This document shows, one piece after another, positions 1-6,854 of a DNA stretch of 23,667 nucleotides. The notes beneath the pieces are model-generated. The model was given only the letters and a program-made list of their open reading frames with translations, was not told the origin of the DNA and made no database searches. Both the position numbers and the translations under genes were made by a program. This stretch comes from an uncultured Oscillospiraceae bacterium (GTDB taxonomy: Bacteria > Bacillota > Clostridia > Oscillospirales > Oscillospiraceae). The stretch spans positions 1 through 23,667 of the forward strand of contig CAKUOS010000035.1 of the NCBI GenBank assembly GCA_934670025.1, read 5' to 3'. Within the stretch, counting starts at the first letter, position 1, and each line of letters begins with the position of its first letter.

Positions 1-24
1 TGTGATTTTCTCGTTTTTTCTCAT
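1..24 (-). CDS. Start of a leftward gene, truncated by the window edge
   Basis: Only the first eight codons are inside the window (M R K N E K I T, read leftward from the ATG at 24-22). The start is supported by a strong ribosome binding site just upstream on the same strand, AAAGGAG, with eight bases between it and the ATG. The residues are basic and hydrophilic, and nothing about the product can be inferred. The gene diverges from the sigma factor operon. Confidence 0.55.
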
Positions 25-51
25 AACTTGCGCTCCTTTCTTCGGTTTTAG

Positions 52-111
52 GTTGTGTGTTCTAAGAGACTTCCCAATCGCTTGATTAAGAAGTCTTTTA
101 GAGCATACAAC
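52..111 (+). other. Long hairpin, possible small RNA or leader structure
   Basis: Arms 52-73 and 90-111 form a 22-bp stem. The three non-Watson-Crick positions (57/106, 60/103, 66/97) are all G-U wobbles if the plus strand is transcribed. On the minus strand they would be A-C mismatches. Inside the loop AATC (76-79) can pair with GATT (84-87). No T-run follows on either strand, so it is not a standard terminator. The pattern suggests a plus-strand RNA, but I see no clear promoter for it. Confidence 0.45.
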
Positions 112-218
112 ACCAACTGCCTATCTATGTTTTAGTGCCAAAAGAGCCTGCCATTGTTGGTGACGGCGGTATCGGTGCCGAGGAAATTTGCAACGTGCGC
201 CTGCGGGCGCAAAACTGC

Positions 219-324
219 GTAGGGGCCGATGCCCACATCGGCCCGCACAGAATGCACTGTTTTTACGAAAATCTGCGGCGAATTCGCAACTTCCCAACGG
301 GCCGATGTGGGCATCGGCCCCTAC
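219..324. repeat. Dispersed 106-bp repeat, copy 1
   Basis: The element is bounded by a perfect 27-bp terminal inverted repeat (219-245 and 298-324), beginning GTAGGGGCC and ending GGCCCCTAC. Each terminus folds on itself through GGCCGATG/CATCGGCC around a 4-base loop, so the unit is two hairpins joined by a central segment of about 52 bases. The centre includes the 10-bp palindrome GCGAATTCGC. Copy 2 has the same length and nearly the same centre. No transposase is encoded, so this looks like a REP/MITE-type passive repeat. Confidence 0.85.
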
Positions 325-395
325 GTCTTCCCGGAAGGTTTTGCAAAAACCAGGCTGGCATACAAATTTTTATTTTCTGCAACAAAACGCGGGGT

Positions 396-424
396 TTGCC
401 CGACAAGACAGATGTCAGTATACT
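396..424 (+). promoter_or_regulatory. Promoter of the sigma/anti-sigma operon
   Basis: TTGCCC at 396-401, a 17-base spacer and TATACT at 419-424 form a housekeeping-type promoter 38 bases upstream of the sigma factor ATG. I see no alternative ECF-type promoter, so self-activation is not evident. Confidence 0.6.
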
Positions 425-461
425 GAACCATCACGCAAAGCGCACAAAGGAGGGATGCTGC

Positions 462-1016
462 ATGGACGACGCAGGGCTGCTGCGGCAGCTTGGAAAGCAG
501 GAGCCGAAGGCGCTGGAGCTGGCCGTGGCGCAATACGGCGCGTATGTGCTGGCCGTCATCCGCAACCGCAGCCGCGGCGTTCTGACCGCGGAGGATCACG
601 AGGAGATCGCCTCCGACGTCTTCCTCGCGCTCTGGCAGAACGCCGGGCGCATCGCGCGCGAGCAGCTGCGGCCGTGGCTGGGCGCGGTCGCGCGCAACCG
701 GACCGCCGAGGCCATGCGCAAAAAGAATGTTTTCGTCCCGCTGGAGGACGATACGCTCATCACGCTCGACCGGATGTGGGAGCGGCTGTACGACGCGCAG
801 CGGCGCGAGGCACTCCTGCGCGCGATGGCGAAGCTCGCGGAGGAGGACCGGGAAATTTTCTACCGGTTTTACGATCTGTCGCAGACCGCCGCGCAGATCG
901 CGGATGCGCTGGGGCTGAACGCCTCGACGGTGCGCTCGCGCTTAAAGCGCGGGCGCGAGACGCTGCGGCGGGAACTGTGTAAAGGAGGGATGTTCCGTGA
1001 AGACGACGTGGGATGA
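462..1016 (+). CDS. ECF-type RNA polymerase sigma factor
   Basis: A 184-residue sigma-70 family protein expected to bind core RNA polymerase and redirect it to a small regulon. Region 2 spans roughly residues 12-88, with the core-binding stretch around DVFLALWQN (52-60) and the -10 recognition helix near RPWLGAVARNR (70-80). Region 4 spans about 118-172, with the helix-turn-helix TAAQIADALGLNASTVRSR. The ATG at 462 was chosen because AAAGGAGGG sits seven bases upstream and upstream in-frame codons fall in a repeat. Its last 20 bases overlap the next gene, the usual arrangement of a sigma factor with its anti-sigma partner. The stimulus is unknown. Confidence 0.9.
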   Translation: MDDAGLLRQLGKQEPKALELAVAQYGAYVLAVIRNRSRGVLTAEDHEEIASDVFLALWQNAGRIAREQLRPWLGAVARNRTAEAMRKKNVFVPLEDDTLITLDRMWERLYDAQRREALLRAMAKLAEEDREIFYRFYDLSQTAAQIADALGLNASTVRSRLKRGRETLRRELCKGGMFREDDVG

Positions 1017-2142
1017 GCTCATGCAGTACGCACCGGAAAAGGATTACGCGATGCCGCCGCTGAACGCGGACGTGCAGGAAAGGATCTTGGGGAAAACCAT
1101 GCAGAAAATCGAAAAGAAACAGCCCAAAAAGCCCGCGCGGGCGCTGCGCACGACGCTGATCGCGGCGGCTGTGGCGGCACTTCTGTGCGGCACGGCGTTC
1201 GCAGCCTACACGAACGGCTGGTTCGGCTTTGACCGGCTGTTCGGCAGCAAAACGGCGCTGATCGAAGAAAATATCACGAGCTACGATGAAAATACGACCA
1301 TCGATATCACACAGCCGGCGTATACCGAAGAAGAGCAGGCCATGATCGCCGCGGGCACGATGCAGGTGCCCGACATTGCCGGTCTGTCGGATACGGGCGT
1401 ATCGGCCACGACGGAGAATTTCGTGTTTACGCTTGAGTCCATGCTTGTCTCAAAGGACTCCGTGCTTGCCATCCTGCGCATCGACGCACGAACAGATGAG
1501 GCCGCGGCGACGCTTGCCGCACTGCCAGCGGCCAGTGACAACGAGAAGGAGATGGCTCGGATGCTGCAAGTGCACGTAAGCAACAACATCGACTTCACCG
1601 GGGATCACAGTCTGGAATGGAAACTCGGCGGTATGGGCATGGAGATCATGCAGGTGGAGGGAGGCACGGCCTATGCGCTGCTGACCAACGTCGGCGGCGA
1701 GTTTGAGCCGGGCGACCGGATCCTGTTCCATATGAGCTACCACGATCAGAATGTCGACCTGTTTGAGATCCCGCTTCCGGCGCAGCTGGAGCAGGAGCTG
1801 GTGATCGGGCTGCATGGCGAGGCTGGCCCGGACGACCGCTGCTGCTGGCAGACGGCGACGATCTCGCCGATCTCCTTCCAGCTCGATGGGACATACGGCA
1901 GCGGCGAGACGAACAACGATGCAGTCTCCATCACTCTCAAGGACGGAACGACGTTCGAGCTTGCCAGTGTGGCGAACGGCTACGCGGAAAGCAATTACGG
2001 AGCTTACGGCTCCATGAGCGATTCGGGAGCCGGCAGCTGGGAAGACAACGAGGTCAGGCGCACCTGGCTGTTTTCGCAGATCATCGATCTGGACGAGCTT
2101 GCGTCCATCACCGTGTGCGGCGTGACATACCCGATCGAGTAA
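997..2142 (+). CDS. Membrane-anchored anti-sigma factor, DUF4179-like
   Basis: A 381-residue protein starting at GTG 997, with AAAGGAGGG eight bases upstream inside the sigma gene. Residues 1-47 are polar and presumably cytoplasmic. Residues about 51-71 form one transmembrane helix, and the remaining 310 residues form an extracytoplasmic domain. This is the layout of clostridial DUF4179-type anti-sigma factors: the short N-terminal part holds the sigma factor and the outer domain senses a signal. I see no zinc-binding HxxxCxxC motif. The tail (SQIIDLDELASITVCGV) resembles the end of that family. The assignment rests on architecture and position, with only modest motif support. Confidence 0.75.
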   Translation: MKTTWDELMQYAPEKDYAMPPLNADVQERILGKTMQKIEKKQPKKPARALRTTLIAAAVAALLCGTAFAAYTNGWFGFDRLFGSKTALIEENITSYDENTTIDITQPAYTEEEQAMIAAGTMQVPDIAGLSDTGVSATTENFVFTLESMLVSKDSVLAILRIDARTDEAAATLAALPAASDNEKEMARMLQVHVSNNIDFTGDHSLEWKLGGMGMEIMQVEGGTAYALLTNVGGEFEPGDRILFHMSYHDQNVDLFEIPLPAQLEQELVIGLHGEAGPDDRCCWQTATISPISFQLDGTYGSGETNNDAVSITLKDGTTFELASVANGYAESNYGAYGSMSDSGAGSWEDNEVRRTWLFSQIIDLDELASITVCGVTYPIE

Positions 2143-2195
2143 AGCGCCCGCGTCCCCGCCGGCCATACGTTTTTGTATCGGTCCTCCAAATCTGC

Positions 2196-2301
2196 GTAGG
2201 GGCCGATGCCCACAGCGGCCCGGCAGAATACGCCGGTTTTTACGGAAATCTGCGGCGAATTCGCAACTTCCCAGCGGGCCGATGTGGGCATCGGCCCCTA
2301 C
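2196..2301. repeat. Dispersed 106-bp repeat, copy 2
   Basis: Same length and orientation as copy 1, with a nearly identical centre (both share TCTGCGGCGAATTCGCAAC). The left terminus has one change (CACAGCGG where copy 1 has CACATCGG) that weakens its hairpin, while the right terminus is intact. Copies 1 and 2 flank the sigma/anti-sigma operon as direct repeats. Copy 2 is the only strong hairpin-forming sequence after the anti-sigma gene, so it may also limit read-through, but it has no T-run. Confidence 0.85.
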
Positions 2302-2335
2302 AGGGTACACAGCAAATTCTGGAAGCACCTCTCTC

Positions 2336-2364
2336 TTGGCGTTTTGGCCCTCTTGTGGTATAAT
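2336..2364 (+). promoter_or_regulatory. Promoter of the GTPase-NYN gene
   Basis: TTGGCG at 2336-2341, a 17-base spacer and a perfect TATAAT at 2359-2364, extended by TGG just upstream. It lies 33 bases ahead of the ATG and just past repeat copy 2. I see no leader peptide or attenuator like those of tet(M)-type resistance genes, so expression is probably constitutive. Confidence 0.75.
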
Positions 2365-2397
2365 CATTGCAGATCATATCGCAAGAGGGAGTTTTTT

Positions 2398-4998
2398 ATG
2401 GCCGCACAGGACGCAAATCAGATCAGAAAACGGCTCTGCGTGGGTTTGCTTGCCCACGTTGACGCGGGCAAGACCACCCTGTCCGAGGCCATGCTCTATC
2501 AGGCGGGCGCGATCCGCGCGTTTGGCCGCGTCGACCACGGCGACACGTTCCTCGACACCGACGCACAGGAACGCAGCCGCGGCATCACGATCTTTTCCAA
2601 ACAGGCGATGCTGCCGCTGCCGGGGTGCGACGTGACGCTCCTCGACACGCCGGGCCACGCCGATTTTTCCGCCGAGATGGAGCGCACGCTCCAGGTGCTC
2701 GACTGCGCGGTGCTCGTCGTCAGCGGCACGGACGGCGTCCAGCCCGGCACGCAGACGCTCTGGCGGCTGCTGCGGCGCTACGGACTGCCCGCGCTCATCT
2801 TTGTCAACAAAATGGACATCGAAACGGCCGACCGCGCGGCGCTGCTGCAAAATCTACGGCAGGAGCTTTCGGACGGCTGCGTCGATTTTTCGCAGCCGAA
2901 GGACGCGCTTTACGAGGAGCTTTCGCTCTTTGACGAGGCGCTGATGGAGGAATTCCTGTCCGCCGGGACGCTGTCCGACCGCGCGGTCGGGCAGCTCGTC
3001 GCGCAGCGGCGCGTTTTTCCGTGTCTGTTCGGCTCGGCGCTTAAAAACACGGGCGTCGGGGCGCTTCTGGACGCGCTGTGCCGCTTTGTCCCGGAGCCGA
3101 AGCGCGAGGCCGCCTTCGGCGCGCGCGTATTCAAGATCATGCGCGACCCCAAGGGCGCGCGGCTGACGTTTTTAAAGGTCACGGGCGGCTGTCTGAATGT
3201 CAAACAGACGCTCACGGGACAGGATTGGGAGGAAAAGGCCGACCAGCTGCGGCTGTATTCCAGCGGGAAGTTCACGCCGCTGCAAAAAGCCCCGGCCGGG
3301 ACCGTCTGCGCCGTGACGGGACTGACGAAGACCATGCCGGGCGACGTGCTCGGCCACGAGACGGCGCAGCAGCCGCCCGCATTACAGCCCATTCTGGAAT
3401 ACCGCCTGAAAACGGACGGCGACGATGCGCAGGCCTACGGCGTGCTGCGCGTACTCGAAGAAGAGGATCCGCAGCTGCACCTCGTCTGGGACGCGCAGCT
3501 GCGCGAGATGCGCGTGCAGCTGATGGGCCCGGTACAGATGGAGATCCTGCAAAAGCTCATCGAGACGCGCTTCGGCATACACGCCTCGTTTGACGAGGGC
3601 AATATCGTCTATCTTGAGACGATCTCCGCGCCGGTCCTCGGCGTGGGGCATTATGAGCCGCTGCGGCACTATGCCGAGGTGCAGCTGCTGCTCGAACCGG
3701 CGGAGCCCGGCTCCGGGATCCAGGTCGACACGATGTGCCCCACGGACACGCTGGCGCTGCACTGGCAGCGGCTCATTCTGACGCATCTGACGGAAAAGGC
3801 GCACCGGGGCGTATTGACCGGCGCGCCGCTGAGCGACGTGCGCATCACGCTCGTTGCCGGGCGCGCGCATCTGAAGCACACCGAGGGCGGCGATTTCCGT
3901 CAGGCGACGTACCGCGCCGTGCGGCAGGGACTCATGCAGGCGAAGCAGGCCGGCCGCAGCGTGCTGCTCGAACCGTGGTATGCGTTCTGCATGGAGCTGC
4001 CCGCGTCTGCCGCCGGGCGTGCGCTGACGGATATTCAGCGGATGCAGGGCACGTGCGAAGCACCCGAGATCCGCGGCAGCGAGACGGTCCTCCGCGGCAG
4101 CGCGCCGGTACGGCTGCTGCGCGGCTATCAGGCGGAATTCACCGCCTATACGAAAGGCCGCGGGCGGCTGCGCTGCACGATGGCGGGCTATCGCCCGTGC
4201 CCGGATCAGGACAGACTTGCCGCCGCCGCCGGCTACGACCCGGCAAGAGATCCGGAGAACCCTGCTGGCTCCGTCTTCTGCGAGCACGGCGCGGGCTATG
4301 AGGTCAAGTGGCAGGACGTACCGCACATGGCGCATCTGCCGCTTTTGCATCTGGACGGCAAGCCTCAGCCCGCGCCCGAACCGAAGCGCATCGTGCGTGC
4401 CGTCGCGCCCGGCGGCGCTCCGGAGCTGGAAAAAGAGCTGCTGGCCATCTTTGAGCGCACCTACGGCGCGATCCGCCGCCGCGACGTGCTGCCGCAGATG
4501 ATGCTGCGCAGCGAAGACAAACGTGAGTTTCTCGCCTCACTCGGCCCGGCGGACGATTTTCTGCTCGTCGACGGGTATAACATCATCTTTGCATGGGACG
4601 AGCTGAAGGAGCTTTCGCGCACGAGTCTCGATACGGCGCGGCACGTGCTCATGAACCTGCTGTGCAACTATCAGGGCTACCGCGGCTGCACGCTGATCCT
4701 GGTCTTCGACGCATACAAGGTGCCGCAGGGGCTCGGCTCGGTTGAAAAATACCACAACATCCACATCGTCTACACCCGGCAGGCCGAGACGGCCGACCAG
4801 TATATCGAGCGGCTGAGCTTCGAGCTGCGCGGCCGCCGCCGCGTGCGCGTGGCTACGAGCGACAATCTCGAACAGCTCATCATCCTCGGCCACGGCGCCG
4901 AGCGCATCTCCGCGCAGCATTTCCACGACGAGGTCTATGCTGCCGAAGCGGAGATCGCGCGCATCCTCGCGCAGAACAACCAGCGCAGCGGCGGCTGA
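2398..4998 (+). CDS. TetM/EF-G-like ribosomal GTPase fused to a Rae1/YacP-type NYN nuclease domain
   Basis: An 866-residue protein. Residues 1 to about 660 match a translational GTPase of the ribosomal protection (TetM/TetO) branch: G1 AHVDAGKT (19-26), G2 RGIT (61-64), G3 DTPGH (83-87), G4 NKMD (137-140) and G5 GSALK (212-216), followed by EF-G-like domains. Residues about 720-855 match YacP/Rae1, with four candidate catalytic aspartates: LLVDGYN (D725), VFDAY (D771), ETADQ (D800) and ATSDN (D822). Known Rae1 cuts mRNA in the ribosomal A site, and TetM-type GTPases bind at the same site, so the fusion plausibly brings a nuclease to stalled ribosomes. Typical TetM/TetO proteins are about 640 residues. 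GAGGGAG precedes the ATG. Tetracycline resistance cannot be assumed. Confidence 0.88.
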   Translation: MAAQDANQIRKRLCVGLLAHVDAGKTTLSEAMLYQAGAIRAFGRVDHGDTFLDTDAQERSRGITIFSKQAMLPLPGCDVTLLDTPGHADFSAEMERTLQVLDCAVLVVSGTDGVQPGTQTLWRLLRRYGLPALIFVNKMDIETADRAALLQNLRQELSDGCVDFSQPKDALYEELSLFDEALMEEFLSAGTLSDRAVGQLVAQRRVFPCLFGSALKNTGVGALLDALCRFVPEPKREAAFGARVFKIMRDPKGARLTFLKVTGGCLNVKQTLTGQDWEEKADQLRLYSSGKFTPLQKAPAGTVCAVTGLTKTMPGDVLGHETAQQPPALQPILEYRLKTDGDDAQAYGVLRVLEEEDPQLHLVWDAQLREMRVQLMGPVQMEILQKLIETRFGIHASFDEGNIVYLETISAPVLGVGHYEPLRHYAEVQLLLEPAEPGSGIQVDTMCPTDTLALHWQRLILTHLTEKAHRGVLTGAPLSDVRITLVAGRAHLKHTEGGDFRQATYRAVRQGLMQAKQAGRSVLLEPWYAFCMELPASAAGRALTDIQRMQGTCEAPEIRGSETVLRGSAPVRLLRGYQAEFTAYTKGRGRLRCTMAGYRPCPDQDRLAAAAGYDPARDPENPAGSVFCEHGAGYEVKWQDVPHMAHLPLLHLDGKPQPAPEPKRIVRAVAPGGAPELEKELLAIFERTYGAIRRRDVLPQMMLRSEDKREFLASLGPADDFLLVDGYNIIFAWDELKELSRTSLDTARHVLMNLLCNYQGYRGCTLILVFDAYKVPQGLGSVEKYHNIHIVYTRQAETADQYIERLSFELRGRRRVRVATSDNLEQLIILGHGAERISAQHFHDEVYAAEAEIARILAQNNQRSGG

Positions 4999-5051
4999 CT
5001 CTACGCGCCGTGTCGCCCGTTTCGGCGAAATTCCACCCGTTTTATCTGCAA

Positions 5052-5086
5052 AAACCCGGACTCTACCGGCAGTAGAGTCCGGGTTT
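5052..5086 (+). terminator. Intrinsic terminator after the GTPase-NYN gene
   Basis: A perfect 15-bp stem (5052-5066 with 5072-5086) around the loop CGGCA, GC-rich in the middle and ending in TTT. It lies 53 bases after the stop codon. The T-run is short, so efficiency may be moderate. Confidence 0.7.
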
Positions 5087-5130
5087 CCGTTTCGGAGAGT
5101 CCCGTTTTTCACGTCGGGAGACGCGCGCAG

Positions 5131-5169
5131 GAAAAGTCGGGGGACTTTTCTGCCGCCGCGCAGTATACT
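5131..5169 (+). promoter_or_regulatory. Probable promoter of the SGNH hydrolase with an inverted repeat
   Basis: TATACT at 5164-5169 is a good -10 box, but no recognisable -35 box sits 17 bases upstream. In its place is a perfect inverted repeat, GAAAAGTC/GACTTTTC (5131-5138 and 5143-5150, GGGG between). That combination fits an activator- or repressor-controlled promoter. The repeat has no T-run and is not a terminator. Confidence 0.45.
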
Positions 5170-5214
5170 GTGAGCACAAACAGCCGCACGGGCGGCAGCG
5201 GGAGGCTCCAGGTT

Positions 5215-5886
5215 ATGGATATGCAGAATCTCATCATTTTCGGCGACTCGATTATCAAGGGTGTCACGTTCGACGGCAAGAGCTATCACCTGTGCCAGCA
5301 GCACGACTTTGACGCGCTGGCGCAGAGCGGCGTCACGGTGGAAAACTACGCAAAGATGGGCGCGACCATCGACGCAGGGCTGCGGCAGATGGACAAAAAG
5401 CTGAAAGCCTGTTCGCAGGACACGACGGTGCTTTTGTGCTTCGGCGGCAACGACTGCGATTACAACTGGAAGGAAATTTCGGCGGACCCGGCCGGCAGCT
5501 TCCTGCCGAACACGCCGCCCGACACGTTCGTCGACCGCTATGTCACGGCCATCCGCAAGGCGCAAAACAGCGGCGCGCGCGTGGCGCTGACGGCGCTGCC
5601 GCCGCTGGACGATACGCGCTATCTGACGCACATCTCGCGCGGGCTGAGCCGGGAAAATATTTTGCAGTGGCTCGGCGACTGCGGCCATCTGTACCGCTGG
5701 CAGGAGTATTATAACTCCCTCGTGTGCCAGCTCAGCCGTGCCTTCGGCTGCCGTCTGGTCGACGTGCGCGCGGAGTTCCTCAAAAACACGCATTTCACCA
5801 CGCTCATCGGCGCCGACGGCATCCATCCCACGCAGGAGGGCCACGATCTGATCCACCGGACGGTCCGCGCGGCGCTGTGCGGATGA
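5215..5886 (+). CDS. SGNH/GDSL-family hydrolase
   Basis: A 223-residue esterase/lipase-like protein. Block I is IIFGDSIIKG with the expected nucleophile Ser12, block III is FGGND (Gly78-Asn79 for the oxyanion hole), and block V is DGIHPT with Asp201 and His204 completing the triad. I see no signal peptide, so it is probably cytoplasmic. The substrate (acyl ester, acetylated sugar or phospholipid) cannot be read from the sequence. The ATG at 5215 was chosen for GGGAGG nine bases upstream; a second ATG two codons later is possible. The gene stands alone between two terminators. Confidence 0.85.
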   Translation: MDMQNLIIFGDSIIKGVTFDGKSYHLCQQHDFDALAQSGVTVENYAKMGATIDAGLRQMDKKLKACSQDTTVLLCFGGNDCDYNWKEISADPAGSFLPNTPPDTFVDRYVTAIRKAQNSGARVALTALPPLDDTRYLTHISRGLSRENILQWLGDCGHLYRWQEYYNSLVCQLSRAFGCRLVDVRAEFLKNTHFTTLIGADGIHPTQEGHDLIHRTVRAALCG

Positions 5887-5908
5887 GTTCTGCGCTGCCA
5901 GCACGCAA

Positions 5909-5941
5909 ACACCCCGGCGCAGCCGCGCCGGGGTGTGTTTT
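5909..5941 (+). terminator. Terminator between convergent genes
   Basis: A 12-bp stem, ACACCCCGGCGC with GCGCCGGGGTGT (5909-5920 and 5925-5936), loop AGCC, followed by GTTTTC. It lies between the SGNH gene and the leftward methyltransferase, and on the minus strand TTTG follows the stem, so it may serve both. Confidence 0.75.
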
Positions 5942-5943
5942 CT

Positions 5944-6753
5944 CTATTCCGCGTGGCAGCCGAGCTGATAGAACGCCACGGCGCTCGCAGCGGCGACGTT
6001 CAGCGAGTCCACGCCGTGGTGCATCGGGATGCGCACGGTGTAATCGCACGCGGCGATCGTCCCGTCGGCCAGTCCGTCGCCCTCCGTGCCGAGGACGACG
6101 GCGAGTTTTTCCTCCGCGTTCAGCCGCGCATCGTCGAGCCGCACGCAGTCCTCGCGCAGGGCCATCGCCGCCGTCCGGAAGCCGAGGCCGCGCAGCAGCT
6201 GCGGCCAATCGGCCGGGACGTACGCCCACGGCACCTGAAAGACCGTGCCCATGCTCACGCGGATGGCGCGGCGGTAGAGTGGGTCGCTGCCCGCGTCGGT
6301 CAGAAGCACCGCGTCCATGCCCAGCGCCGCCGCCGAGCGGAAGATCGCGCCGATGTTCGTCGGGTTCATCACGTTTTCGAGCACCGCAACGCGCGACGCG
6401 CCTTGCAGCACATCCTGCGCAGCCCGCAGCGCAGGCCGGTGCATCGCGCAGAGCATCCCGCGCGTGAGATGGAAGCCCGTCAGGTTCGTGAGGACGGCCT
6501 CCTCCGCGCAATAGACCGGTACGTCCGGGCACCGCGCGAGCAGCGCCGCGCCCTTGCCGGTCACGTGGCGCGTCTCCATGAGAAACGACGCCGGCCGGTA
6601 CCCCGCGTCCAGCGCCCGCCCGATGACGAGCGGACTTTCCGCCACAAACAGGCCGTTTTCGGGGTCTGCGCGGTTCACGAGCTGATTCTCCGTCAGCCGC
6701 GCGTACACGTCCAGCTCCGGCGCGTCAAAATCTGTGATTTCCCGGATATCCAT
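5944..6753 (-). CDS. SpoU/TrmH-family RNA 2'-O-methyltransferase
   Basis: A 269-residue protein carrying the three SPOUT motifs in order: ENVMNPTNIGAIFRSAAALG (about 125-144), VVLGTEGDGL (about 218-227) and IPMHHGVDSLNVAAASAVA near the C-terminus. These form the trefoil knot that binds S-adenosylmethionine. The N-terminal 100 residues resemble the substrate-binding domain of rRNA and tRNA ribose methyltransferases. Which RNA base is modified cannot be told. GGAGGAG lies five bases upstream of the ATG at 6753. The gene is monocistronic, transcribed leftward from a promoter that overlaps that of the HAD phosphatase. Confidence 0.88.
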   Translation of the reverse strand: MDIREITDFDAPELDVYARLTENQLVNRADPENGLFVAESPLVIGRALDAGYRPASFLMETRHVTGKGAALLARCPDVPVYCAEEAVLTNLTGFHLTRGMLCAMHRPALRAAQDVLQGASRVAVLENVMNPTNIGAIFRSAAALGMDAVLLTDAGSDPLYRRAIRVSMGTVFQVPWAYVPADWPQLLRGLGFRTAAMALREDCVRLDDARLNAEEKLAVVLGTEGDGLADGTIAACDYTVRIPMHHGVDSLNVAAASAVAFYQLGCHAE

Positions 6754-6785
6754 CGATGCTCCTCCGTTTTCCGCAAGCTGCGGAT

Positions 6786-6814
6786 ATTATAGCATTGACA
6801 AGCGCGCGCTTCAA
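6786..6814 (-). promoter_or_regulatory. Leftward promoter of the methyltransferase
   Basis: On the minus strand TTGAAG (6814-6809), a 17-base spacer and TATAAT (6791-6786) form a near-consensus promoter. It shares 20 bases with the rightward promoter at 6795-6823, so polymerase should not occupy both at once. Confidence 0.75.
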
Positions 6815-6823
6815 CTTTATAAT
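6795..6823 (+). promoter_or_regulatory. Rightward consensus promoter of the HAD phosphatase
   Basis: A perfect TTGACA (6795-6800), a 17-base spacer and a perfect TATAAT (6818-6823). The spacer contains the 10-bp palindrome AGCGCGCGCT (6801-6810), which is also the centre of the shared divergent promoter region. Confidence 0.85.
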
Positions 6824-6854
6824 CGCGTCAGAAAGCAAAACGGAGGCTGGCATC

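Larger units (their letters stand above)
25..461. other. 437-base gene-free region
   Basis: No convincing gene lies here. It holds, in order, the ribosome binding site of the leftward gene, a 22-bp stem at 52-111, a small perfect inverted repeat TGCGCC/GGCGCA at 196-211, a 106-bp dispersed repeat at 219-324 and the sigma factor promoter at 396-424. A frame is open from 135 into the sigma gene, but its first 109 codons run through the repeat and have no homology I recognise, so I treat them as non-coding. Confidence 0.7.

Noticed and set aside
45..135. CRISPR-like GTTTTAG direct repeats around the first hairpin
   Set aside because: Two 7-base matches with one spacing are not an array, and no cas gene is present.
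132..314. Short similar open frames in repeat copies 1 and 2 (ending around GIGPY)
   Set aside because: They are translations of the inverted repeats themselves and end at different points, with no sign of coding.
135..461. N-terminal extension of the sigma factor frame
   Set aside because: The open frame runs through a non-coding repeat. A strong ribosome binding site and the normal family length support the ATG at 462.
2398..4998. Tetracycline resistance gene
   Set aside because: The GTPase part resembles TetM/TetO, but the C-terminal nuclease domain and the lack of a tet-type leader argue for a housekeeping factor. Resistance cannot be claimed from sequence.
4537..5904. Long leftward open frame of 455 codons opposite the NYN domain and SGNH gene
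   Set aside because: It is antisense to two well-supported genes and consists of Arg/Ala/His-rich sequence typical of shadow frames in GC-rich DNA.
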